This document shows, piece after piece, positions 47,740-60,400 of a stretch of 64,000 nt of DNA. The stretch is from Zonotrichia leucophrys gambelii (taxonomy: Eukaryota; Chordata; Aves; Passeriformes; Passerellidae): positions 74,920,631 to 74,984,630 of the forward strand of contig NC_088172.1 in assembly GCF_028769735.1 (NCBI RefSeq), written 5' to 3'. Made by a program: the position numbers and the translations under genes. Each line of letters begins with the position of its first letter. Positions within the stretch are counted from its first letter, which is position 1. The notes beneath the pieces are model-generated. The model was not told the DNA's origin. It saw only the letters and a list, made by a program, of their open reading frames with translations, and searched no databases.

Positions 47740-50700
47740 GAGCAGCTGAACCTGCTTCTCTCACTGTGATGGAGGTTGCTTTTGACCTGAGGCAGTAGCT
47801 TGGGGCTAATGAGGGAATTTAGCACCTAACTAGTCAGAGAGCTTTGACCCCAAGCAGCAAGGCATGAAAGCACTTCAGCACCTTGCTTTAGGCACTCACC
47901 ATTGGAAATCCCTTTGCCCCAGTCCCACAGTGCCTGGTTTCTTTCTGCAACAAAGCTTCTCATGTGGTCAAATAGGGACGGAATGAGATGGGGTCTCTGG
48001 AAACGCCTTTCCACAGTAGATACATGCTGGTGTGATGGTGAGGCTGCATTTGAGGCCACTCCTTGAGTCTTGCTCCTTTCCTGGAACAACTACTGCATAC
48101 AGTCCACTGTTCCTGTAAGCGATCCAAGTCCTCTTTGTGACAACACGATGGAGGCGCCAGTCGGGGAGTGTGGGCTTGAGCTCCAGCACTTTCAACATTT
48201 GCAGTACTGGTTTCAGTGCTTGGACAGGCTGGTCAAGAGGGCATGCAAGGACTTTTGACAGTATGGCTTTTTAACAGTCTGAGGGAAGGAAAACACTGCC
48301 TGCTGGGAGCAGGGGAGCAGAATTTCAAAGGTGTGTCTGGGTGGGTCTAAATGTGCACTGCTCCACTTTGTCACCTGGCCTGGCCTTCAGCAGGCCAGTG
48401 CGACCCAGCAGCATGCCATGAGCAGCAGCAATGAGATGAGTGTGAGCTCTCCCCAGCTGGGACAGGCAGGCTCCTGGAGCCCAGCGTGGGGAGATCATTC
48501 CTCGTTACCCTGCGGATGTTACCTGCGTCACAAAGGACGTCAGCTCCAAAACTGCTGATAGGAACAGGGATATTTCTGCGTGGAGGAGTGTGCAGGGGGG
48601 AGATCTGGAAGAATATACAGACTCAGCAACCCTCCTACCCCCAGCTCTCAACATGGAATCCTGGGCTTGTCCACAGAGACCAGGGAGCTGGTTTTACAGC
48701 ACTCATTAAGTGGAGATGGTAGAAGCAGAGTGGAAAAAGACAGGAAGGGATGGGGTGGGACTGTGGCCTTCCAGAATGGTGGGAGTGTGGGTGAGCTGCT
48801 TGGAGACAAGTCCACACAGAGGCAAAGCCCTTCTATGTAGCTGGGACTGCTGGTTTGACCCTTGGGGATGTCACCTATCTCTAAGATTTGTTTGCAGCTT
48901 CCGAACTGGTTGCACCTTTCCGAGAAGAGTGCAGGAGCAGGACAGTCTTTGTCACACTCAGTCTGAATGGTGCTAGTGACAATAGTAAAACCATACTTAA
49001 GCATGATCTCAATCCCATTTTAACTGCCTCCAAGGCCACAGTTTATGTGGACTAGCCATGCAGTTAAAGACTTCACTCCTACCAGCTAATTGATCTTCAC
49101 TGGACCCTTGGGCAATCTCTCACAGATGTTATATTAAATATGCAAACACAAGTGATCCCTATTGCATGCCCCCTGAGATCACTGAAAGCACAGCAAGGGT
49201 TCCTTTGTGTGCTGTGTCCCCTCAGGGAAATTGGCCACACTGAGATTGCCCAAAATGAAAAGTGCCATCTTTTTAACTCCATCAAAGGGCAATGAGCCTG
49301 ATGTTCAAGGCTTTGGTTTAGGTGTAGCTGCCTCTATTTTGCAGGCTTCTGAGTGCTTTCTAATGAGGTCAGTTCCTTCAGGGGTGAAAGGAGACTGGGT
49401 GCCTTCCAAGCCAAGATGCTAATGGGAGTAAGCATATGGTGTATGCGTGTAAATTATAACCCAGCTACGTGCTAACATGCCAGCACCTTCCTGTCCTGTT
49501 TTCTGGAGTCTCCCTGCTGCCCCAGGGGTGAAGAGCTCCATTCATCCTGTAGGCCACCCAGCTCTCCAACTGAGAAACTCTGAATTTTTAAGTGATGGAT
49601 TTAAAGCTATTGAAAGGAAGCAGGATTAGTAGGGTGAGAGACCTTTCAACCACTTATCTGTGCCTGCCCTGGATGCTGTGAATCACTGGTGCTCCCCAGG
49701 CACTTCCCTCTATTCCCCATACAGGGAGCCCTGTTCTGCCCCACAGTCTGGAGCAGAACTGATCTTACCTCCCCTCACCAGCCCTGGCTTCTGCTTCCCA
49801 GCCACTAACTGTGGCAGGACACGAGTGAGCCACAACACACTAGAGTTTTCCTCTCTACTCCACGCTGGTGATGGAGAATGCCCTCCCTCAGACTGGATTT
49901 CCCCTCTCCCCTGCCTGAGAGCCCTCCAGCTGGAGACCGTCATATCTGCCCTGGAGGTCATTGTGCTGGGGATGAGGGGGTGCAGGAGCCCAGCACACAG
50001 AGGGCATGTCTCCCTCCCAAAGCCTCCCTCCTCTGGTCCCTTGGCCCCATCTCTGAGTTGCTCAGTCCTGCTGAGGACCTCTGTCTTCCCCAACCCTTCC
50101 CTGACTGAATTCTGCCCCTGCACCTCTTTGTCCTGCACCCCATGTTGATCCCAATTCTTGGGCCTCTTGCAAAGCCCAGCAAGGTGTCAGCTCTGCCACA
50201 TACGGTGGCACATTTTTTGGAACCAAGAATGAGGCCTGCAGCAAGAGAGACACTCAGCTGTGTCTCCTCTCCCATGACAGTATTGCTGTAGGGTGCAGAT
50301 GCTCATTTGGAATATGATGGCACTGCTTGGATGCTGAGGGAAAGGGTTTTGCAGCCAGAATGGCCCCCAGCAAGACAGGTTCTCTGGGACTTGGTATGAC
50401 TCCATGGCCAAGGCTGGGAGTGGGTACCTTGGTACTGGTGCAGAGTGTCAGCCTGTGGCTGCTTTGTTCCCCGAGTGTAAATCTCCCAACTTGTTTATTT
50501 TTCATTAAGCCTCTTCATTAAGGCTGTTTCTCATGTGAAAAAGGGGAAGAGGGGATGAGGGTGCAAGAAGGGGGCAGTGACAGCCTGCCCAGGTTAAGGC
50601 ACCAGCTCTGCTGAGGCACAGGCTGAGCTGGGCACCCAGGGCTGTCAGGAGCCAGGGCTGGGAACGGGGAAAAGAGGAGACCCCTGTGCCTCCTGCTGCC

Positions 50701-53700
50701 CCAGAGGAGAGGGCTGGGCACCTCCAGCCAGCCCGTGTGCCGGCAGGCTCTGGAGACTCCCAGTGGAGCAGGGTCTGCCCCAGTGGGGCCGTTATCTCTG
50801 CTCGTATCCCTCCTGGAGCTCCCACCGTGCTGATAAGGGTCTGGGGGAGAGCAGAGGCCAGGAGAGGCCTGATTTATGGCCCCTCAGCCCCCCCAGTGGC
50901 TCCAGTCTCTGTGGCTCCTGCCAGCTCAGCCAGCCCCATGTCTGTGGGGACAGGCTTTCCTGGAAGAGGGTGTTTGCATTGCAGGGGGTGCCTGCACCCT
51001 CGACAAGGGTCACATTGCTTTTTAATTTCTTGCTGGAAGAGCATCTGGAAAGTGTAGCCAATTACTGGATGGAAGACTCCCTCACAAAACCATGGTATTT
51101 ATGAGATCGCCCAGCCTGTGGGGGTGCTGACCGCAATTAGAGGAGATGAGGGAGTGAAAGTTGCCTGTGGTGAACTCCAGGACAGTAGAGCTGGAGAACA
51201 ACTCCCTGGCCACTGCTGTAGGGGCAGTAACTCCTGGGGTGATCTGGGAATGGGTGACAGACCTGAGGGCTAGAGGAGAAAAGGCAGTAACAGGGAGTTT
51301 GCTGTGGGGAGGAGATGAGGAAGATGGAGCAGGATGGGAATGGCATGTGGGGCTGGTGGGACAGAGATGGACTGGGGGTAATGTGGAGAAATGTAGTGTT
51401 TAGACCATGATGAAGACGTGGGGTGCATGAGGAGGGTTGTGCACATGTATCCTGACTCCTTTGCTGTGCCCAAGACCCCAGTGTGTAATCTGATACAACA
51501 GATGTTAGGACTGAAGATTTGTGCCCACATGTAACCCTCTTGGGCCCCACAGAGAGGCTTCTAAACATGCTTCAGTGTCATACACGTCCCTTCAATACTG
51601 TGTGCTGATGAGGCAGCATTAAGGGGTCATCAGCCTTGTCCATTCCCGACAAATTTTTGCCTGCATAACCCCATTAATTAAGGGAAGGAAAAGTCATCCC
51701 GTTCCTCCCATCAATACGGTAATGCTGGCAAGTCTTAAGATAATGTGCTGCTCTGCTGGCAGAAAATTCATCCAAAATAAGCCACCCTGGCATGCGCAGA
51801 CTTTTTGCCAGCTAAAGCTGAGTCTCTGTTGGGAGTGTTTTCCTTGCTGGTAATGAGGTGCCCTGTGTGGTGGCAGGTGAAGAAGCTTGTGATCAGCAAC
51901 CTGTGAGTCAAGTGGTAGAGGACGACCAACAGGAGACTCACTTAATTTGTTCCCTTGTCCCCACAGGTCCCGTCTCCTCAGTGATCTTTTTCCTGAAGTG
52001 GCTCCCACTGAGCTTAGGGTTGGTTCTTGCAGGCCTTGCCCCACACCTCGTGCAGTGCTTTAGCTGCCAGGGCAGTTGTGCTGCTTGAAGACATGCACCC
52101 ATGCATGGAGGCAGCAGGGCTGTCCTCAGCAGCTCTGGCTGCAGCCTGAGAGGAGCTCCGTGCGTGCAGTAATTGGAGAGATCAAGGCTGAGTGCACCCA
52201 ACAGACCGACAAAGCCAATTACCCCTCAGGAATTTCTGCTCCTCAGGCTCGGATGGTGATTACAAAACCTTTGCCATTAAAAATTAGCCAAGAGAGAAAC
52301 TTGTTGCCTGAGTCTGGCAGAATTTCCCATGCCCATCTGATACACAGAGTGGCCACAAAATGTGCAGCAGCCAAACCATGGATATCTCCTTTTCCCAGGC
52401 CTGACATTCCCCTCTACTTTAGGAGGTGGGTAGCATGACATACAAGTGCATGGATATCCACAGGAACAGTGCATGTGTCCACATTTGTTGGCACACAGAG
52501 CAAATAAACTGTAAAGCTGCAGTAATAGGAGGTTGTGAAACCAACAGTGATTGCACTGACAACTTCCATTTCTGACTGTGGGCTCTGGGCCCAGCTGCAG
52601 GGTCTCAGGGTGGAGGCGGAGGAGGGATGAGTGGCTGCAATACAGGCGGGGGGAAGGGGTCTTGCTGCTGAGATCGTGTGTCCTGGACGCTCACTGAGAG
52701 GAAAACCATGTCCTGTACTCACTCTGTGCAGTTGGCAGTGCGATCACTGGGTGTATGAGGTGAAGGGAAAGAGCGGGAAGGCTACAACTGGACCAGTACC
52801 ACAGGCCTGACTGCCCTATTCCTCTTGGATTCATCCTGCCTCCCTGGCCTCTCTGCTTAGCGTGGGCGTTCACTGCAGACTTAATGGGATTATAACTCCA
52901 GTGTTGCTGGTAACTTGTGTCTTATCCACACCCACATCCCTATAAATCGAAGATGCTTTTCGAGCTGGCTGGCCAGCCAAAGAGATAGGCTAGAGTGCAA
53001 CCCCAAGGCTGCTGACATAACTGCTCTGCAATGCGGGTGCAGCTACCCCCTCTCCCATACTGCCAATCCTCCAGGGGCTCTCTTCCCTCCTCTGGGTCAC
53101 ACAGACATCTCCCCTCCCAGTCCTCTGGGAGAGGGTTTGTAGAGCCATGCCATTTCCTGCACAGCACATGGGGCTGTGGGATTACCCCTCAAGAGCATGG
53201 AGAGGAGCCAGTAAGGCACAGCTGCTCTTCTGCAAAGTCAGCTAATGAAGAGGGAGGCTGGACAGTAAACTACATGAGTTAACTCCATCATGTGGATGAA
53301 CACTTGCTGGCATAAACCCGGTGCATCCTAAAGGTTGGATCTTGAAGTAGAAGAACTGGGGAAAATCTCACAATATGCTGCTAGTCCTACTATTTTTCAT
53401 TTCTTCTCCCCCTAGGGAGAGGAACTAGGAAATTTTGTGTAACAGTCTCTTTTTTGTTTGTGGGAATTCTCTCCTATGCAAAGAAAATAACACCATGCTG
53501 GAGTCCATTGAATCTCACTTAGGCCCAAAGTAGTCCACATGGATTCAAAGGGAGCTAAAATCTCAGATTAGGCTAATGATAGCCCTTTGCACTACATGAA
53601 TATCTCTCTAGTATATTCCTCCTCCTTTTATTCTCTTTTTACTACCTCCGTTTTGGTAGAATATTGTCCTTAAAACCCTCTTAGCAATGGCTCTGTGAAT

Positions 53701-54290
53701 GCTTCCTGGGAATTCACTACTCCTTGTAACTGCAACCACAGGCCACTGTTACCACCCTGGCATGCTGCTGCTGCTGTTTCCTGATCTGTGAAGAAGAAAG
53801 GAGGAGGGATGTGATCAGGTCACTTGGCCTTTGATTCTCCTGTCTGGGGGAATTAGCGAGAATGATGAAGCTTTTTGGAAGTTTCACACCTCTTCTCTTC
53901 CAGATCTTTTAAGCCTCACTAAAAGTTAGTTCCCAAAACTGAATTTGCTGGTAAAACTCTGGCCCTGGTCCTGTAAAGAGCAGTTTATGAGTGCACAGCT
54001 GAGTTAACCCAACCACATCTGGAGGGGGAGGAGGGGATGGCACCTGTGAGAAACACATAGTAGAATCAGGGCTTGTGTTTGTAACCCTACAGCACCTTGA
54101 CAGCAGAATCTACAAATAGAAATCCCTTCTTGTTGTTGTATTATTTCCTCTTACAGCTGCTGAAGATGAATGATGAATGATACAGCACGTTTACAAGATG
54201 GGAACTTCATACTCCAGTTCAAGAAGAAATAATCCAGTTACTTGGTTTCCTAGGCTCTGCTTCTTGTTTTACATGTGCTCCATGTCTATG
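47740..54290. other. Non-coding stretch, no gene recognised
   Basis: No gene supported. Frames up to 162 codons (49,660-50,148, plus) lie opposite a 142-codon minus frame. The pyrimidine-rich composition explains both. The segment 51,560-51,850 is AT/GC-mixed with TTAATTAA-like and AAGATAA words that could suit a conserved non-coding element, but nothing decisive is visible. Confidence 0.5.
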
Positions 54291-54293
54291 TCT

Positions 54294-54329
54294 TTCTGTC
54301 TACTAATTCCCTTCTGTCTACTAATTCCC
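54294..54329 (+). repeat. 18-bp tandem duplication
   Basis: TTCTGTCTACTAATTCCC occurs twice in direct succession with no mismatch. Confidence 0.92.
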
Positions 54330-56960
54330 ATCAGGAGTTTGTAGTGATTTGTTACGCTTTTTGTTTCTGCCTGCCAGTGAAGAGCCCACACACATGACTT
54401 CCTTTGGGTTCCAGTCAGTCCTGGGTAAATTTCACTGCCTAAACTAGCTAAAGTCCTCCTGCATCTCACAGTGTAACTTTTAACACCTGCATTTGCAGTC
54501 TCCCCAGCATGCTGCTGTTACAAATACACCACAGAGCAGTCTGGAAGCAGGAGGTGCTGATTGGATTTAATAGAACAATTCTTTCATCCTACTTCTGTAA
54601 AACCATCTTTTGTCCCTGATGTCTGAGCACTTTGAGAGACCTTGTTCTGGGACTGCCTTATTTAATGGAATCTCTGCTTGATTCTGTCTTGATTTAGAGA
54701 AAGTCTGTGCACCTCTGGCACCCTCTTCCCATCCCTGTTATACCCTGGGCTTTGGAAGCTGTGGTCCTGTGTCTTACTGTGCTGGAAAGAGTCTATCCTT
54801 TGAGCACCCTCTCATGAAGCCATCTGCTGCTGGCCACTACTCCCTTTTCTTGAGGCAGGGTTGAAGTTCTCCTCACTCAGCCTCATGAACTCAGTCCAGT
54901 GTGTGCTATTCGAGCCCACCTGCTCCAAGGCTCACTGGTGCTGCACACTGAGCACAATTCAGGCTTCAGGAGCTGCCGTGTGGGTGTGCCTGCACTCTGC
55001 ACTGGAAGAAGCACAGATAGTTCCTTGTAATAGCCCTTGTTTCAAGGCTCTGGGGAGATTTTAAGAGCCTGTCCCTTCTCTTTGTCAGCTGTAGCTTCCT
55101 TTGCATGTCAATGGAACACACACAGTGCGTGGGAGAGGTAATGACAGTGAAAAGAGAAAGTACTCACAATGTAAATAGTAAACACACTTTCACCTTGCAC
55201 AGATATCAGAAGAGAGCCCAACAAATGACCCTGCAAGGAAAAGGATCTCGTCCCTGCCTGGTGTGTCTGCTAGGGGAAGGTTGCAGACACAGCCTGCACA
55301 GACACTGTGTTTTCTGCAGGGCAGTTCTGATGCTGAGAGGAACACTGTCTCTGTGGCTGCACTTGTTTACTATGTGGCTTTTGGAATTGCAGACAGAAAT
55401 GTCCAAAAAGTTTTCTACTTGGCACATATCTCACAGAGCTGTGGCTTGTAAAACTCAGACTGGCCTATTTTTTCTTCCAAATATTCAAGAAAAATACTTG
55501 GAAATGACATTTTGCAGAAAGATTTGGTTTCTGACTTTTCTCAATAATTTAGAGAGAAAACAGAGGTCCTGGAATTTCCCACAAAGCAGAATTTCTGTTT
55601 TTCTGCCAGCTTGACTCAGCAAGAATATTTCCCACAGGAATTTGACCATGAACATTCATACAAGCTAGACAGTTTGTTTGAATCTCGGAAGATGGTGAAA
55701 GCAAGAAAAAAAAGTATGTCATAAATCCTCATGTAGTTTCTGCCTCATGCCTTCATGTGAGCAAAGATCATCTCACCTCTCTCTCCGTTCTCCTCTAGAG
55801 GTTTTCTGGGAACACCCTGTGTGTATGGGTACCAAAGCAAAGGTCTGTGGGAAGGGCCAAAGCTGACGGAGGTGTGCTCTGTGAATTGTTCCTTGTAGAC
55901 AGCTTCCCCCTTTGTTTCTCTTTATGAATGAGCTCAGTTTTTACAACACAGCCTTTTGGTTGCAATTACATGGAAATTTCATCCTTTTTTATTAGGACTG
56001 GAAAACTGATCTTAGAAATGTTTTTTCAGGTGTCATTTTTGTGGGTTCACCAGTGGGGAAGGATGGGATGAAACAGTGTAGGCTTGAGGCAGTCTGGGGA
56101 CAGGAGGAGGAAGTGTTCCCGAAATGGCAGAATCACTGGCTTGAGAAGACTCATCCCAAGCCCTGTATTGAGACCCAGAAGAGCGACTGGAAAGGATCTG
56201 GCCTGTCCTTACCCAGATAGGGTGGAAGGGCTGGAGTGATGGAGATTTAACCATAGCTCTGTCTTTGTGTGGCTTCTTATTTCAAAGCTGCATTAGGAAA
56301 AAAAACTAATAAATATCTTACCTTCTTGGAGATCTTCCTGGTACTGCTAGCAGAGATTTGCTGAAAGCAAGTGTAGCTCTTGAACTGCTGAAGTCTGTGG
56401 CCTGGAGGCAGCCATGAGGTTAGATGAGAGGTTCTGGCTGGCTCTCTATGGCCTTAAGGGGCTGTGAACTTCAGCTAAAACTATGTTACCCTGAATCAAG
56501 TTCAAAGTCTATGAATTGAGAATTCAAGCATAAGCCTAGTTCAGGGGAAAGGAACAAATTCATGGTATTTGATGACAGTGCAAGAAGTTACTAGGAAGTT
56601 TCCCTGTGTATGCATAGCAAAAGCCAAATAACTGACTGCGTTCATGTCCAAAACATTTATTTTTTTAATGGAGTGATAACAGAACCTGAAGTGCAATAAA
56701 TGGCTTCTAGATTTGCCTTCATCTCAGTGCAATTGCAGGAGGACTGGTAGTTTTAAAAGCTTGTTGGAAACCTGAGCTTCGATTGGTGCTATCAGGGTAG
56801 CTGCTGCCTTTCCCATGGTTTCATAAGGGATGTGTCCCCTAAATTTGTGCCTGGCCCTGAGTCTGCACTTAGAATCACTGGTGCACTTGGCTTTCCTCAC
56901 CATGGTGTGGTTTCAGTGATGGTGGGACCATGTCTGCACTGGCTTGCAGGTGCTCTGCAG
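54330..56960. other. Non-coding stretch, no gene recognised
   Basis: The 169-codon plus frame (55,105-55,614) has no motif, starts without convincing context, and is Cys/His/Trp-rich. I treat it as chance. No repeats were identified. Confidence 0.5.
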
Positions 56961-56962
56961 TT

Positions 56963-57416
56963 TAGCATGTCCAAAGAAGGACAGAGAAGCTGGTGAAGAA
57001 GGGTCTGGGAAACATGTCCTGTGAAGAAGGGTTGAGAGAACTGGGGTTGTTTTGTCTGGGAAAAAGGAGACTTGGGAGGACCTCATTGTTTGCTACAAGT
57101 ACCTGAAAGAAGGCTCCAGTGAGGTGGGGTTTGATCTTCTCTACCATATCTCCAGTGAAAGAATGAAAAGAAATGGCCTTATGTTGTGCCAGGAGAGGTT
57201 CAGATTAGATATTCAGAAGAAAATTCACTGAAAGAGCAGTTCAGCATTGAAATGTGTTGCAGAGGGAGGTGGCGTAGTCAGCATCCCTGGAATGTTCAAG
57301 AGGTGTCTGGCTGTTGTGCTCGGGGATATGATTTAGGGGTGATAGTGGCAGGGATGGGTTGATGGTTGGACCAGATGATCTCAAGGGAATCCTCCAGCCT
57401 TAAAGATTCTGTGATA
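56963..57416 (+). mobile_element. CR1 LINE 3' fragment (about 0.45 kb)
   Basis: A plus-strand CR1 copy. It starts at CCAAAGAAGGACAGAGAAGC and keeps the ORF2 C-terminal codons as relics (ELGLF..KRR-like, LCQERFRLDIQKK-like). It then enters the 3' untranslated region (GGGATGGGTTGATGGTTGGA, GATGATCTCA) and ends with a single ATTCTGTG octamer at about 57,406-57,413. It is more diverged than the 21.3-kb tail, with small deletions and broken frames. Confidence 0.92.
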
Positions 57417-60400
57417 TGGGTGGGGATAGCTGTATGAAGAATAACTTGGGGAGCTTGCTGGGGTTTAGACCACTTCCTAGCAGGTTCTCCCTTGAGCTGG
57501 GCAGGCGCAGAAACACTTCATCCAGGTGACCACAAACAGGGACTTTAGGTGATGGACGTGAGAAATAGTAAATCCTCAATGGTTGCTCACACAATGAAGT
57601 CTGTCAGATAGTAGAGAGCTGATCATGGAAGTGTTATACCTTTTGTAGGCTAACAGCACAGTCAGTGATTGTCAGTCAGGAGCTTCACAGATTTTTGGTT
57701 TGGATTTCATGGAATTGCATTGTTGTTTTGCAATGATGGAAGAACGAAATACCTGAAGATAGCATATTGCAATCTGGCTTTTTACAAGCACAGAAATTAT
57801 ACTTTATATTGCATTTTCAAATTTCAGGACCAAAGGATGAGTTATTTCTTTTCTTGCTTGAAAGATGACAAAAAAGCCACTGCGACTTTAAAAAAATTAC
57901 TTCTGCATAGTAATGTCTCATTTTTCTTTCAGAGTCTCAGGCAATACCAAGGTGACAGCAGTAGTTCTGCTGAATGGCACAGGGAACATCAAGATCACTT
58001 TGCTGAACTGTTTAGAGCTGTTCAGTGACAGATCCATTTCTACCTTGAAACTGAACTCTTTGTTAGTGTTCTAAGATGGGAGTGAGGTTTTGCAAAGGAC
58101 TCATTGGTTCTTTAGAAATTTGTTTAGGTTTTTCCTGCTGCTCTGAAAGCAAATTTTTGTTTAAACCCATGCTTTGTGAAATTCTGCATGTTTTTGCTGC
58201 CCAAGTAGAAAGTTATAACTGTGAGTGGTTAGATTTGATTCAAATCTTCTCTATGCTCAGGTGTAATTAACATGCCAACCTCAAGAAGCTGGCAAATGGC
58301 CAGCATGCTCCTCAGCACTGCTAACATCTGTCACCCTGGATTGTCAGGAACCGGAGTTTCTTCTGCCTCCAGAAGCAAAAGGGCTTTACTGATGTCAGGA
58401 CTCTGCATGGTCCAGGAGGCCGAAACAAGTCTCCAAGACTGGTCATTACACTCAAAAACATCATTTGGTGGGGCCTGCTTGACTTCCTCCTCAGTCTCTG
58501 CTGTTCTTCTGCTGTCATAGTGGGGCAGAGCAGAAAGGGCAGAAATGTTTCTCTTGTGTCTGTACTCGCAGAACTTTTGAAACTTGGGTGAGTGCCTGGG
58601 TGGGATGGGCTCAGGATGATCCCATTCTGCATTATGATTCCAGGCAGGGCAGGGTATGTGCTCACACTGCATGCTGGAATATGTGCAGTCACTGCTCGGA
58701 GGGCTGCAATAATGTGGTACAGATTGCCTGATCTACTCATGTCTTTTCTTCTTTGGTCCCCATCACCACAATATCTGAGCAATGTCGCTGGTAAAGCAGG
58801 GGATTTGGTAACAAGGGGACCCCTGCTTATTAAAGTTAGAGTGGTGCTGATAGGTGGAGGCATTAGCATCCCTTTATGCTCACTTGGGGCCCAGGCATGC
58901 TTGTCTTGAAACTCCAGAGGGAAATACATCCTTTGCCAGGCTTTGCATGTTCCCTACACTGACCAGTCCCTGCTTGGGTTCCTTCAGAGAGCAATGGTGA
59001 ATGAGAGGGATCTGCAGGCCCTGGTGCCTCCAAGGCTTCTCCAAGGTACATAGGGCTGCTTCCTAGTTTCACAGAAGGCACCTCTGGGACCTCAGGCAAG
59101 TGTCCTCCTCCTCAGGAAACTGAATATTGCTCTCTAGTACCCTCTAGGGTTCAGAAGACACAGAACCTGGGAACTCATGGATGTGAGATGGAGTCCATAG
59201 GAGTAGAACCGTGTGTTGGACAAGTGTGTGAAGGAGACACACTGGTCAGCTCACAAGTACTCTAATCCAAAAGCTCTGAAGCGCTGTTTTCCAAAGGGGT
59301 GTAACTTGCCATTGTCTTGCAGGCCAGCCCGAGGCCCTCACATCACCTCTGTCCCACCTGCAGGGCTGACCCAAGCAGCAGATGGACGGGAGTGAGTCAC
59401 CACCTCACAGCCAAGTCACTGAATCAGAGCATTTAGAGGCAGAGGCGTGGTAAGGATACTTGGGTTAAATCCCGACACTAAAACAATGAGCCTGAGGGGT
59501 CCTTATTGTCCATGGCAGTGTAGACAATAATATTTTTGTTACCAGAGCAATTGCTAGGGGGATGTGGAGACAGCAAGCCCTCTACATACCACAAGGCACA
59601 AGAAAATATTGCTTAAAAATTGTGTCATGTTTTGGATTGCTACTCTTGATTTATTGCTTCTCCCTGCCTCTGGGAATGCAGTGCTGAGGCAATCCAGGAG
59701 TACGGATGCTGCATTTTTGGAGCACAGTCAGGGCTGGACCGTCAGCACTATTTGTAAACACAGTTTAGGTCTCTCACCAAGAGTAAAAGCCATTTTATCC
59801 TACAAACAAAGCTTGTTCAACTGCAGGCCCCTAACACTGACACTTCGCTTTTCCCTTATTTCCTAAGAATAAGATAAGCTTAATAGTTTTCCTATTTTAA
59901 TGATAAGGTAGCTATCTTTTTAGTTCCTTTTTCGCTTTTCTTGCATTTGGACTTGTGTAGCCATGAACCGAGCCCTAGGCTTCTCTACATTAATTTCTTC
60001 CTAGAAAAAGCAGGCTGCAGGTGTTTCCAGGAAAATTCAGTCCCAGCCCAGGGCAATAGAAAAGATCTCTGAGCTGTTTCTTTTCCTTTACAGAGTCTCC
60101 AGGAAGAATGTCTGCCTCTGGTCTTCGGGGAGGATCTTCTGGGAAAGAGGCTCGAGCAGGGGGGAGAATGCGTGAGTGCCGAGGGGGAAAGTGGCAGGAG
60201 GTTTTGCTGCAGGCCAGTAGGGAGGGAGAGCACAGGAGTGGGCTGACCTCAGCCCCTGGCAGAAGGACATCCTACATGCCACCAGCAGGACCTACTTAGA
60301 TGCAGCCTTTAAGGGAGTTAGAAAAGATGTCCTTGAAGAAATGGGGTTGCTGGGGCATACTTTCAGCAAGGTTAAGAGAGGGAAATAACAGGAGTTAATA

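Noticed and set aside
53480..53995. Weak resemblance to an old amniote DNA repeat (CCATTGAATC and CTGGCCCTGGTCCTG words)
   Set aside because: Only scattered words match. No ends, inverted repeats or duplication were visible.
58321..58929. 202-codon minus-strand open frame
   Set aside because: No domain, no splice or start context, opposing frames present.
59400..59470. Possible MIR 5' half (ACTTGGGTTAAATCCCGACA)
   Set aside because: Block order around it is unclear and no core follows.
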